Origin: Zingiber officinale
Taxonomy: Eukaryota > Streptophyta > Magnoliopsida > Zingiberales > Zingiberaceae
Length of the DNA: 64,000 nucleotides
Assembly: GCF_018446385.1 (NCBI RefSeq)
Contig: NC_055989.1
Span: forward strand, 131,405,004-131,469,003
Direction: 5' to 3'
Each line of letters begins with the position of its first letter. Within the stretch, counting starts at the first letter, position 1. The notes below the pieces were generated by a model. That model made no database searches, was not told the DNA's origin, and saw nothing but the letters and a program-made list of their open reading frames with translations. This document shows, piece after piece, positions 1 through 10,957 of the stretch. The position numbers and the translations under genes were made by a program.

Positions 1-558
1 CCAGTCGACTAGTATTTGGTCATTAGCAGAAAATGAGTTCTGCATAAAGTCGTTGGTTGTGTCTAACCGCTACATCAGTCGACTGGTGCATGGACCAGTC
101 GACTGATGTTGAGTTGAGTTGATTTATTAATAAACTCTCTCCACATATAAAAGAGGAGCTTTGGAACATGAAGGAGGTTACTGATTATTATTGAATCACT
201 CATTTGTCATTGTCCAAAGCTTCCAAGTCATACTCTTCTTCCTACTCTTAATCTCCATCTTGTAAAAGAAGAAGAAGAATGCCTTGTGAGAGGTTGTACT
301 CCATCGAGAAGGAGTAAGCTCTAGCCAGAGATTGTCGGGGACTGATCCACCAAAGGATCAAGGGTTCGTCCACCTCAAGGGCACGCCGTGGAGAAGGAGC
401 AAGCAATCTTCGAACCACGTAAAGGAATTGTGATAGCGTTTGTATTCTCTCTTGTTTGCTTTCATTATTTTAGTTTTCTTATTTCTGCTACGCACTAATC
501 TTTTATAGAGAAGTGATTGAAGTTGGGGGTGACCAAGCTATCCAACCTCCCTTCTAGC
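1..558 (+). mobile_element. Truncated Ty1/copia-type LTR (3' part)
   Basis: This looks like the downstream part of a copia-type LTR. Self-complementary CAGTCGACTG motifs lie in the first 115 bases, a TATA box (TATAAAA) at 146-152, then a pyrimidine-rich leader. It ends in a tract (about 536-558) resembling the ends of the copia LTRs at 56480-56511 and 63745-63777. The upstream part lies outside the window, and the right end abuts Tat element A. Family is assigned by resemblance to the other LTRs here, since no coding region is attached. Confidence 0.6.
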
Positions 559-1247
559 CAGTCGCTGATCTCCTACACGAAGTCCAGCAACTGCGTGCTT
601 CGAGCGGCCAATCGACTGCTTCACAGGCACACATGGAGCATATGATCACCGAAGTGTCCCAATTAAAAGACGATCTGCAACTGAGCTCTGAGCTGCTGGA
701 GGCAGAAAAGGGGAAGAGTGCCAAGCAGGCAACGCAGGTGGCGAGGCTCAACAAGCAGGCCGCCTCATTTGAAGCAAAAATCCACTCGGCCAACACCAAG
801 AAGCTTCGAGCTATCGAGGATTTGGAAATCAAGAACAAAGAGTTTCGGGTGTTGGCTCAAAGTCTGAAGGAAGCGAAAGCCTCCCTAACTACCGAGCGGG
901 AGGGTCGGTCAGCTGAGTTCTCCGCTGTGAAGACCCAGCCTGTTGCAAAGGATGAGGAGCTGGCCAAGTTGAAGGCGTACCTGGAAGCATCACGAGAAGC
1001 CCTCGAGGTTTATCAAGGTGCTGAGTCCAACTAGTTCGAGCTCATGAAGCAGGACTACCTTCGCTCGGATGCCTTCAATGACCAGCTCACCGATCGGGCG
1101 CTCCATCTCTTCAATCTTGCCATTGATGGGACGCTCGACAAGCTGAAGGGTGACGGTTATATCTCGACCGCTCTGACAAACAAGGTCATCAGCCGTGACA
1201 AATTGACCGAGTCGCTGCCTAACGATGTGCTAGATTACCTCGAGTGA
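559..1247 (+). pseudogene. Extra ORF of Tat element A, opposite strand to pol, coiled coil
   Basis: The region encodes a lysine/glutamate/alanine-rich protein with heptad-like spacing (633-1034), followed by a segment around residues DYLRSDAF (1044-1247). A similar product is encoded by the minus strand of element B at 14575-15243. It runs opposite to A's own gag-pol. Additional ORFs, some antisense, between pol and the 3' LTR are known in the Tat/Retand/Ogre lineage; their role is not established. It is a fossil copy here. Confidence 0.6.
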
Positions 1248-2254
1248 ACCTGCTCCTGTGAATCTTGTCTCATTTTTTATTGCTCCTTAAAATTTTTCTA
1301 AATGTTAATGGAAGAAAGCCCATTCGACATCTTTTCCTTTTATGTATTGATCTCCGCTCTGCTCGAGTAGGACCACTTACCGTTTTTGCAAAAAATTTCT
1401 TAAGTGTGGCTCCATGAACTATCGAGCAGCGACTTTATATTCATAGATCATCTTTATGCATAGTAGGCTTAGCTTTAGAGCGGTCGATCAACCGTTTTTC
1501 ATTGTAGCCTCAGATTTAGAGTCGTCGCTCGACTATTGACGAAGACCGGAGTTTAACATCACCGCTTGACAGTTGAAATGTGTATGTACGAGTTTAAGGT
1601 CACCGCTTGGCCAAGTTGAAGGCGTACCTGGAAGCATCACGAGAAGCCCTCGAGGTTTATCAAGGTGCTGAATCCAACTAGTTCGAGCTCATGAAGCAGG
1701 ACTACCTTCGCTCGGATGCCTTCAATGACCAGCTCACCGATCGGGCGCTCCATCTCTTCAATCTTGCCATTGATGGGACGCTCGACAAGCTGAAGGGTGA
1801 CGGTTATATCTCGACCGCTCTGACAAACAAGGTCATCAGCCGTGACAAATTGACCGAGTCGCTGCCTAACGATGTGCTAGATTACCTCGAGTGAACCTGC
1901 TCCTGTGAATCTTGTCTCATTTTTTATTGCTCCTTAAAATTTTTCTAAATGTTAATGGAAGAAAGCCCATTCGACATCTTTTCCTTTTATGTATTGATCT
2001 CCGCTCTGCTCGAGTAGGACCACTTACCGTTTTTGCAAAAAATTTCTTAAGTGTGGCTCCATGAACTATCGAGCAGCGACTTTATATTCATAGATCATCT
2101 TTATGCATAGTAGGCTTAGCTTTAGAGCGGTCGATCAACCGTTTTTCATTGTAGCCTCAGATTTAGAGTCGTCGCTCGACTATTGACGAAGACCGGAGTT
2201 TAACATCACCGCTTGACAGTTGAAATGTGTATGTACGAGTTTAAGGTCACTGCT
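961..2254. repeat. 647-bp tandem duplication inside element A
   Basis: Bases 961-1607 and 1608-2254 are almost identical, with one difference noticed by eye (position 1032 against 1679). The unit contains the last part of the extra ORF and the following untranslated DNA. The near-identity, inside an otherwise decayed element, points to a recent duplication or gene conversion, or to an assembly artefact. Confidence 0.9.
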
Positions 2255-2830
2255 TGACCATCGATGAAGACGAGGGTTTAACGTCGCCTCTTGACTGTTG
2301 ACGTAGACGAGGGTTTAAGGTCGTCACTCGACTGTTAACGACAAGGGTTTAAGGTCGTCGCTCAACCGTTGACGTAGATGAGGATTAAAGGTCGCCGCTC
2401 GACCGCTGATGACGATAAGGGTTTAAGGTCGTCGCTCGACCGTTGACGTAGATGAGGGTTTAAGGTCGCCGCTCGACCGCTGATGATAACAAGGGTTTAA
2501 GGTTGTCGCTCGACCGCTGAAATACATAGACAAGGGTTTAAGGTCGCTGCTCGACCGCTGATGATGACAAGGGTTTAGGTCGTCGCTCAACCGTTAAAAT
2601 ACGTACGTCATCGCTCGACCGCTGATGACGACAAGGGTTTAAGGTCATCGTTGGATCGTTGAAATACGTAAACAAGGGTTTAAGGTCATCGTTGGATCGT
2701 TGAAATACGTAAACAAGGGTTTAAGGTCGCCGCTCGACCGCTGATGACGACAAGATTTTAAGGTCGCTGCTCGATCGCTGTTGACGACAAGCGTTTAAGG
2801 TCGCCCTTGACCTTTAACTTGGCCGATTGG
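2230..2830. repeat. Minisatellite in the untranslated region of element A
   Basis: A degenerate tandem array with a unit of about 40-45 bases built on GGGTTTAAGGTCGTCGCTCG followed by a variable ACCGTTGA or ACCGCTGATGACGA part. About a dozen units are visible. It lies between the extra ORF and pol, the same relative place as the shorter array at 14060-14400 in element B. Confidence 0.85.
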
Positions 2831-2869
2831 CTCAAGAGTCTGGAATACGTGTGACTTTATTCATATTTG

Positions 2870-5020
2870 TCCTGCATCCAGAAGACATACATGTACTTAT
2901 ATAGGTACATTTATATGTATTCACGCACCTCTCACCCGACCCTATAAGGTTGGAGATGGTTTGCGCTCCATGATCGCTCGAGATGTCTTCCGTCTTCGTC
3001 CTCCAAGTAGTAGGCTCCCGAGCGGAGCTTTTGCACGACCTTGTATGATCCCACCCATGGTGCTTTGAGTTTGATGACGTCGCCGACCAGCTTTATTCTG
3101 TTCCACACCAGATCGCCGACTTAGAAAGACCTCGGAATCACACTCTGGTTGTAGTTCTGCTTCATCCGCTGTCAGTACGCCATCAGGCGAACGACTGCCT
3201 TATCCTGTGCCTCGTCCACCAAATCGAGCTCTATAAGTCTTTGCTTAGTGTTCCCCTCATCATAGAGCTGCACCCGATTGGATTCTACTCCGACTTCCAC
3301 CGGGACTAACGCTTACCGCCATACACTAGATGAAATGGTGTTATGCTGGTCGCCTCTTTTAGAGTCGTGTGAAGGGCCCACAGGACACTGGGAGCTCGCC
3401 GACCCAGCTGCCTCCTGTGTGGTTGAGTCGAGCTCGTAGACCTCTAAGGATCTCCTGATTGGTGACTTCCGCTTGGACATTGCTTTGGGGGTAAGCCACT
3501 GAGGTGAAGGCTTGCTGAATGTCATAGCCTTCACAGCACTCCATGAGCCTCTTACCAGCGAACTGCCTCTCGTTGTCTGAGACGAGCCGGTGAGGGATAC
3601 CAAACCGACAGAAGATGTTCTGCCAGACGAATTTGATGACCATATGCTCAGTTATTTTTGCTAATGGCTCAACTTCCTTCCATTTTGAAAAATAATCCAC
3701 GACGACAAGCAGGAATCTTGCCTGAGCGGTCGCCATTGGAAACGACCCAACGATGTCCATCCCCCATTAGTCGAACGGGCAAGAAACCGTGGACGCCTTC
3801 ATTTCCTCAGTCAGTCGATGTTGGATACTATGATATTTTTGGCAGGACTGCCAGGTAGCTACTATCCGAGTGGCGTCCTCTTGAAGTGTGGGCCAAAAAT
3901 ATCCGCCCAGAAGGATCTTCCGGGCTAGTGAGAGGTCGCTTGGGTGACTTTCGCAGGAGCCTTGATGTACCTCTTGGAGGATGTACTCTGTGTCTTCTGA
4001 TCCAACACATTTGAGCAGTGGCCTCGAGAAAGCCCGCTTATAAAGTTGGTCCTCGATCAACGTAAATCGTCCAACCCTCTTTTTCAATAGATGAGCTGCT
4101 TCCTGATCGGACAGTGTGCTTCCTGATTGGAGGAATTCAATCAACGGCATCCTCCAATTGTTTGGAAAGGAAATTCCCTCTATCCAATCGATATGCAGCA
4201 CCAGTGAGACCTGCTCGATCGGTTGGCTTATCACGACCAAGGATAATGAACTAGCTAACTTAGCCAATTTGTCTGCTGCCTGGTTGTCTGATTGAGTGAT
4301 CTTTTGTATAATGACTTCTTGGAAATTTGCCTTCAGCTTCTCGAAGGCTTCCGCGTACAACTTGAGTCAAGAGCTGCTTATTTTGAACGTTCCCAATAGC
4401 TGCTAAGTGGCTAACTGGGAGTCTGAGTGAATGAGGATTTTTATAGCTCTGACGTGCCGAGCTGCCTGTAGGCCGGTTATCAAGGCTTCGTATTCGACTT
4501 CATTATTCGTCGCCTGATAATCCAGCCGAACGGACAACTGCATCCGGTCCTCCTGAGGTGAGATCAACAGAATGTTGATCCTGCTGCCTTACCGGCTGGA
4601 TGAGCTGTCGACGTATATCTTCCAAGTTGCATCTGGCTCGGTGTTCTAGACTTCTGTGGCGAAATCAGCCAAGGCTTGGCTTTAATCGCCATTCGAGGCT
4701 GATATTGAATGTCAAACTCATTGAGCTCGGTCATCCACTTGATCAGTCGTCCGGACGCCTCAAGGTTTAGAAGGACTCTTCCCAAGGCGTTGTTGGTCAT
4801 CACGATGATTGGGTGCGCCAGGAAGTATGGGTAGAGTCTCCCAGCGGCTAGTACTAATGCATATGCTAATTTTTTAAGACAAGTGTAACGGGACTCTGCG
4901 TCTTTCAATATATGACTGAAAAAATACACAGGTTGTTATTCATGACTGTTCTGCTTTACGAATGTTGAGCCAACTACATACTTGGTGGATGATAAGTAGA
5001 TCCAGAGCGGCTCACCGACG
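2870..5020 (-). pseudogene. RNase H and integrase regions of Tat element A
   Basis: Minus strand: RNase H thumb region with YFFSHILKDAESRYT (4564-4929), the RNase H tail and integrase zinc finger (3767-4360, EVHQGSC...SCQKYH), and the integrase core (3359-3760, MDIVGSFPMATAQARFLLVV). The integrase C-terminal part runs on to about 2900. It is decayed. Confidence 0.85.
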
Positions 5021-5335
5021 CTCGGTGATCTGGCGATAAGCATAGGGGGACCCGCATGGGCAAGGATCAACGACACGTGGAGGTTAATGTAACGACCCGA
5101 CCCTCTTGGCCCATTTGGCGGCCCATTTGGCGACCTCTCATGTCGTCGACCGTCGGCCCTTATGTCGTCGGCCCATTTGGCGATCTCTAATGTCGTCGAC
5201 CGACGACCCTTGGCCGTGCCGTTACTCACTAGGACTTTCCACCCCTGGCCAGTGGATTTTTGCCTTCCCAAGGATTCGAACTCTAGACATCCAGGCTTAA
5301 GTATTAGAGTTTATGAATCCCGGTAGCCAAGTGAG

Positions 5336-6245
5336 CGCCTCTCACTTGGTTTTTTATTGTAACGACCCGGCCCTCTTGGCCCATTTGGCGACCTCTCATG
5401 TCGTCGACCGTCGGCCCTTATGTCGTCGGCCCATTTGGCGACCTTTAATGTCGTCGACCGACGACCTTTGGCCGTGCCGTTACTCACTAGGACTTTCCAC
5501 CCCTGGTCAGTGGATTTTTGCCTCCCCCAGGATTCGAACTTTAAACCTCCAAGCTTAAGTATTATAGTTTATGAATCCTGGTAACCAAGTGAGATGATCT
5601 CACTTGGTTACCAGGATTCATAAACTCTAATACTTAAGCGGCCCTTATGTCGTCGGCCCATTTGGCGACATTTAATGTCGTCGACCGACGACCCTTGGCC
5701 GTGCCGTTACTCACTAGGACTTTCCACCCCTGATCAGTGGATTTTTGCCTCCCCCAGGATTCGAACTTTAAACCTCCAAGCTTAAGTATTATAGTTTATG
5801 AATCCTGGTAACCAAGTGAGATGATCTCACTTGGTTACCAGGATTCATAAACTCTAATACTTAAGCGGCCCTTATGTCGTCGGCCCATTTGGCGACCTCT
5901 AATATCGTCGACCGACGACCCTTGGCCGTGCCGTTACTCACTAGGGCTTTCCACCCCTGGTCAGTGGATTTTTTGCCTCCCCCAGGATTCGAACTCTAAA
6001 CCTCCAAGCTTAAGTATTAGAGTTTATGAATCCTGGTAACCAAGTGAGATCCCATTTGGCGACCTCTAATGTCGTCGACCGACGACCCTTGGCCGTGCCA
6101 TTACTCACTAGGACTTTCCACCCCTGGTCAGTGGATTTTTGCCTCCCCCAGGATTCGAACTCTAAACCTCCAGGCTTAAGTATTAGAGTTTATGAATCCT
6201 GGTAACCAAGTGAGATCATCTCACTTGGTTACCAGGATTCATAAA
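5336..6245. repeat. Direct and inverted repeats of the foldback unit
   Basis: Copies of one unit of roughly 190-250 bases recur at about 5360-5595, 5640-5825, 5870-6050 and 6051-6240. Each carries the TCGTCGACCGACGACC motif, the GGACTTTCCACCCC motif and a TTAAGTATTAGAGTTTATGAATCC tail that ends in the CCAAGTGAGAT palindrome arm. They differ from each other by only a few bases. Confidence 0.85.
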
Positions 6246-6251
6246 CTCTAA

Positions 6252-7659
6252 GGGTGCGTTTGGTTCGGGGTTATCTTTGATAACCTTGGTTATCTATCCA
6301 AGGTTATCAACAAAACCTTTGTTTGGTTTAAGTAATCAACAATTCTGAAGTTATAATGCATGTCTGACACGTCAGCAATTTGGGCATCCAACCCGGAATC
6401 AGAAAACCTCAGGAAAGCAAGGTTTTTCTTGATTCCGGGGTTAATAATTTTTTTAAGACAAAATTAACCTCCAATTTTTATCGATTGTGACAAAAATAAC
6501 CCTGCAAGTTTATCAAATAACAATTTGCCACCGACGCTAGAAAACCCATCCATGTTCGCGTGTTCCCTGCCTCACAGAAATCCTAGCACGACGGTGATCC
6601 TCCTTGCGGCCGAATCCAGGAATTTGGATTTAGCGAATAAGGAGACGAGGATACCTTGGTGCCGCCATCAAAGGGATTCGGCCGGCACAATCGCGCATAG
6701 ATCTCCTTCTTGCAAAGACGTGCCCTGGCCGTCTCATCCATCGCCTTCCCCATCAAGTACGCGTAGTTCTTCGGCAGCTTCGTCTCCCACATGATGCCCG
6801 CCGAAGCCGCCCCTCGGAAAGCCCGGCTGAGCCGCGCCGCGCGGCAGACCTCCGGCGGATCAAGGTGTAGCAGCACCTCCGCGATGCAGCTCTCGGGCAA
6901 GTCCCCGAGGCCCGCGCTTAGTCCGCTGCCGCTGCCGGCGTGTTCCGCCCTAACGATGCTCGAAATCCACGACCCCATCCCCCGCAGCCAACGACACCAC
7001 AGCGCACCGGAGCAAGGAAGAAAGAGGCATCCACACCGGAATCGATTCCAGGTCGCTCGCTCGCTCGATCAGGCAGCCGTCGCACTCCGCGGATCGATTC
7101 GATGCTTTGCTTGAAGACGAGGGCAAGGAATCCAAAAAAGGATTATATATATATATATAAACAGATCGATTCGAAACAGATTTTCGTGGTCCAACTAATA
7201 AATCCTATTTAACGCCGACGTGGATCCTGGTCAGCAATGCTTATCTAAAGGATAATAATAAAATGGGGTAATAATAAACCTTCCAAAACTCTCCTTTCCT
7301 TTTATTAAATCAAGGAAGCCTAGCCTGATATGATAAAATATTAATCAAGGGTAATAATAAAAACGAGATTTTATATGGTAAAATATTAAATCAAGGGTAA
7401 TAATAAAAACGTTTCATTCCAGGGTATGGTAAAATCACTATTAATAATATAATATTATCATTATTAAATCAAGGGTAATATGGTAAAATATTACATTAGG
7501 TTATGTACTAAAACCTTCAAACAAACGAGATTTTACTAGATTACCTAAATTGAACCAAACAACCAATGGTTATGTTTCATTCCCTATAACCTTGGTTATG
7601 TGATTACTTGGTAATCACATAACTAAGGTAATATACCATAACTTGAACCAAATGCGCCC
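6252..7659. mobile_element. PIF/Harbinger-like non-autonomous transposon with captured gene piece
   Basis: Termini are GGGTGCGTTTGGTTC and the inverse of GGGCGCATTTGGTTC (13 of 15 match). The flanks are TAA at 6249-6251 and 7660-7662, the 3-bp duplication typical of PIF/Harbinger and Tourist elements. The uninterrupted target can be read in the neighbouring foldback repeats, which confirms the boundaries. There is no transposase. The interior holds an F-box exon in minus orientation (6655-6978), and AT-rich DNA with several similar AAATCAAGGGTAATAATAAAA stretches at 7320-7500. Confidence 0.88.
6655..6978 (-). pseudogene. Captured first exon of an F-box PP2-A13-like gene
   Basis: The minus strand encodes 108 residues starting MGSWISSIV. 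It contains GDLPESCIAEVLLHLDPPE, an F-box in the form used by the PP2-A12/A13 group of plant F-box/lectin proteins, then WETKLPKNYAYL and KEIYARLCRPNPFDGGTK, which is also characteristic of that group. Coding similarity stops at an AAG|GTATCC splice donor (6655/6654), so what was captured is exon 1 with the beginning of intron 1. GC content is high, unlike the surrounding transposon. The lectin-like PP2 part is absent, so it is a gene fragment. Whether it is transcribed is unknown. Confidence 0.85.
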
Positions 7660-8887
7660 TAATACTTAAGCCTGGAGGTTTAGAGTTCGAATCCTGGGGG
7701 AGGCAAAAATCCACTGACCAGGGGTGGAAAGTCCTAGTGAGTAACGGCACGGCCAAGGGTCGTCGGTCGACGACATTAGAGGTCGCCAAATGGGCCGACG
7801 ACATAAGGGCCGACGGTCGACGACATGAGAGGTCGCCAAATGGGCCGCCAAATGGGCCAAGAGGGTCGGGTCGTTACAGTTAAGGTCAGAGGGGTCAACC
7901 TACAGGTTCGGCCGATCGGAGAGGCCTTATGGCCGCCCGGCCTGGAGAAGTCTTATGGCCGCTCGGCCAGGATCGCGTCAGGGCTGGTGCGAAGACAGCT
8001 CGACCACGAGTCGAGCTTCCGACGCTCACAAACTGCCAAGTACAGAGAAATTGCCAAGCCGAGCGTCCTGTCTGCTCGGCTGAACTGCAGCTCAACCAAG
8101 GAAGCATTCTCGCTCGGTCCGACATGCCTTCAAGCCCGAGCCCTATAGGGTCGAGCGGCTATTCCGCTCGGCCCGAAATGGACAAGGCGCAGAAGGGGAC
8201 AAAGGGAGCAGCTAAGGATATCCTTCTCAAGACGTGTGTCGCCGACAGACAACATGGTTGGCGGCTGGACTAGACAGAGAATCGTACGGTGGAAGTTTCC
8301 ACTGTCACGTCAAAGATGTGCCCGGACGATTGCGGCATGGCGCCAGGCACGCTTTTCTGACACGACCATTCCAGGTATGCTTTCAGGAGCGTACACGCTT
8401 TGGGATGCGTGCACGCATCCCCCCGGGAGCCCTATATCAGGACCCTCAGGCTTCGACGGAGGTATGCATTCTACGTTACTGTAGCTACAGTATTCATTCT
8501 CGTCTTTCTCTCTTTCCGCCGAAGTTGACTTGAGCGTCGGAGGGCCGTTGCCGAGAACCCCTTCCCAGCTCGGTTTTGTGCTTGCAGGTTCTCGCCGAAG
8601 GTTCACAGCAGTCGAAGGGCTATACGTCATCACCGGGAGCGCCACGTACCCAGCGTTCATCGACTCAACACTCGGACAGGATCAAATTGGCGTCGTCTGT
8701 GGGAACACACCTGAATCCGAGCCGAGAAGATGGAAGAAGCTAGACGCCAACTCATGGTAACGCTCTCCCCCGAGGAGCTCAACGCACTCATCCAAGCGCG
8801 AGCTCGAAGATGGTCGAGTAACAGCAGAAGGCCCAAGCCGAGCGGATAGCGTAGCAGGCCACCTCGGTTTCTGGTGGCCGAGCGGCG

Positions 8888-9610
8888 ATGGAGGACCGAC
8901 CGGAGCAATACTCTTCTTGGGCACAGAACAAGGGGCAGACCGGCGCCCCAAGGAGACGCGTTGCCCGCCCCTATTCCATTTTATCGGGCACTGCTCCAAA
9001 TCCGTCGGAGCTGGCCCTAGCCAACCAGGGATCGTCCGATGAAGCGCCCGTGTCGAATGCCAGAAAGGAGAAGGCGTCGCGGGCTGAGTCATCCCCTGAG
9101 CGGGTCAATCGCCAGTTCTCCGAGGCGATCTCACAAGACCCCTCTCCCAAAGCATTACGCTCCCATATCGATCAGAGAGTATAACGGCACAACTGATCCG
9201 GACGACCACCTCGGTAAGTTCGATAATGCTGCTACTCTCCATCAATACACCGACGGAATCAAATGCAGAGTCTTCCTCACTACATTGTCTGGTTCGGCAC
9301 AACGCTGGTTCTGAAGGTTGCCGGACGGATCAATTAAGAGCTTCAGAGACTTCCGAACGACATTCCTTCATCACTTTGCCAGCAGCCGACGATACCAGAA
9401 GACCAGCGTCAGCCTTTTTTCCATGAAGAAAGGGCCAAGAGAAACTCCCCGAGCCTACATCCAACGCTTCAACCAAGTAGCTATGGACATCCCCGCGGTC
9501 TCATCCGAGACAATGATGCATGCTTTCACACAAGGCTTAGTCAACGGGGACTTCTTTCGCTCGCTCATCAGGAAACCGCCTCGCAACTATGACCACATGC
9601 TGAAATAAGC
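8888..9610 (+). pseudogene. gag region of Tat element B
   Basis: The stretch encodes a retrotransposon gag domain, recognisable by FLTTLSGSAQRWF (about 9276-9314) and a following region with TPRAYIQRFNQV. Gag forms the virus-like particle. A related gag lies on the minus strand in element A (20606-21072). It is a fossil copy. Confidence 0.8.
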
Positions 9611-10057
9611 AAGTGAGTATATTAACGTGGAGGAAGCGCAGGCGGCCCGAAAGAAGGAAGCACCAGGCGAGCCTTCGGCCCCGATCGAACGTAGACCACA
9701 CGCCAGCCAGCAACGCCGAGAGGACCACGTGCCGAGGGGATGAGGCCACGTCAAGATTCCAGGTTGCCCGCCGTTCAGCACATTGCGGCCGAGCGGCCTA
9801 GACAAAAAGGCAATGTATGGACGCCCATGTTTTGCAGAATCCATCAATCAGCCACTCATAACACTAGAGACTGCTGGAGTCTCCCCCCGGTCAGCCAACC
9901 TGAGCCAAGGAACTATCGCCGCCGATCACCTTCACTGGACAGGCGAGCTCATCATCAGAACGCCGAGCGGCGAATAGCTAGGCGTTCACCCGAGCAGCAC
10001 CACCATCAGCAGCAACATCACTAGCTAAGGGCCAACCCCCGAGCCTCACAGGAGAGA

Positions 10058-10957
10058 GTGAGACCATCCGCTCAGGAGGAGGAAAATAGAAGCAATGCAG
10101 CTCAGGGCGAGATCAACATCATCGCCGGCGGACCGACGGGCGGTGACTCGAATCGGGTCAGAAAGTCACACGCCCGACAACTTAGGATCCACGCGGTTGG
10201 CTGCAGCCAAGAATGGGCAGCCGGACCCGAGATCAGTTTTGGTCTCGAAGACCTTGAGGGAGTGGAAGTACCCCACGATGACGCCCTCATCATCCGAACG
10301 GTAATATCTAACTACACTATTCACGGTATATTTATTGATACAGGCAGCTCGGTCAACATTATCTTCAAGAAGACGTTTGACCAACTTCAAATTGACCGAG
10401 CCGAGCTATTGCCAATGACGATCCCGTTATATGGGTTAACTGGCAATGAAGTCCTTCCGATTGGGCAGACCAGGTTGGCTATCTCGCTAGGAGAAGAGCC
10501 GCTACGAAGGACGTGGACCACTAACTTCATTGTGGTCGATGCCCCCTCTGCCTACAATGTAATATTGGGGCAACCGACCCTCAATGAGTTCCGGGTGGTT
10601 GTCTCAACCTTTTGCCAAAAAATCAAATTTCCCGTAGAAGATCGAGTAGGAGAAGTCCAGGGAGATCAGCTAGCGGCCCAGCGATGCTATGCGGAGATGG
10701 TCCGAGCCGAAGCAAAGTCCGCTTGGAAAACACCACGCATCGAGGTAAACGCTATAACCGAAAGGCCCCCTACTTTAGTTTATGAAGAAAAGGAGGAGGT
10801 ACAGATCCACCCGGCCCGACCAGAGGCCACGACGTTCATAGCCTCCGACCTGGAGGCAAGCCAGAAGGAGGAGCTGACCAGGTGCCTCCAACAAAACTGC
10901 GATGTCTTCGCTTGGTCAACTCATGAGTTGCCGGGAATCTCACTGAGCGTGACGTAG
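10058..10957 (+). pseudogene. Protease region of Tat element B
   Basis: This is the start of pol. A retropepsin-type site IDTGSSVNIIF lies near residues 93-103 of the 299-residue reading, followed by hydrophobic strands and ILGQPTLNEFR. The end of the reading (DVFAWSTHELPGIS) is the usual lead-in to the reverse transcriptase of Tat elements. It is a fossil copy. Confidence 0.85.

Larger units (their letters stand above)
5088..7878. mobile_element. Foldback element with long inverted termini and 5-bp duplication
   Basis: The element begins TGTAACGACCCGACCC and ends with the exact reverse complement. The inverted termini match nearly perfectly for about 230 bases. It is flanked by GTTAA (5083-5087 and 7879-7883). 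The interior (5336-6245) repeats the same unit several times in both orientations, joined at a palindrome around CTCACTTGGTTACCAGG. The unit carries a stretch like a pol III B box (AGTTCGAATCCT). No transposase is seen. TG...CA ends and a 5-bp duplication are what a retroviral-type integrase leaves, but the ends are inverted rather than direct, so the class is unclear: foldback DNA element or rearranged LTR-derived element. Confidence 0.8.
5026..8684 (+). repeat. 5' LTR of element B, interrupted by a foldback insertion
   Basis: The LTR occupies 5026-5087 and 7884-8684. Without the insertion it is about 863 bases, matching the 862-base 3' LTR. It begins TGATCTGGCG and ends ACAGGATCA. Confidence 0.93.

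Noticed and set aside
1691-1894. Second independent gene identical to that at 1044-1247
   Set aside because: It is the second half of a 647-bp tandem duplication inside a retrotransposon.
7660-7720. tRNA gene suggested by the B-box-like AGTTCGAATCCT
   Set aside because: No acceptor stem or anticodon arm could be folded around it. It is part of the foldback repeat unit and recurs many times.
7895-8760. Several overlapping open frames of 76-116 codons, repeated at 17593-18400
   Set aside because: They are the two LTRs of element B read in many frames. No known protein motif is present.
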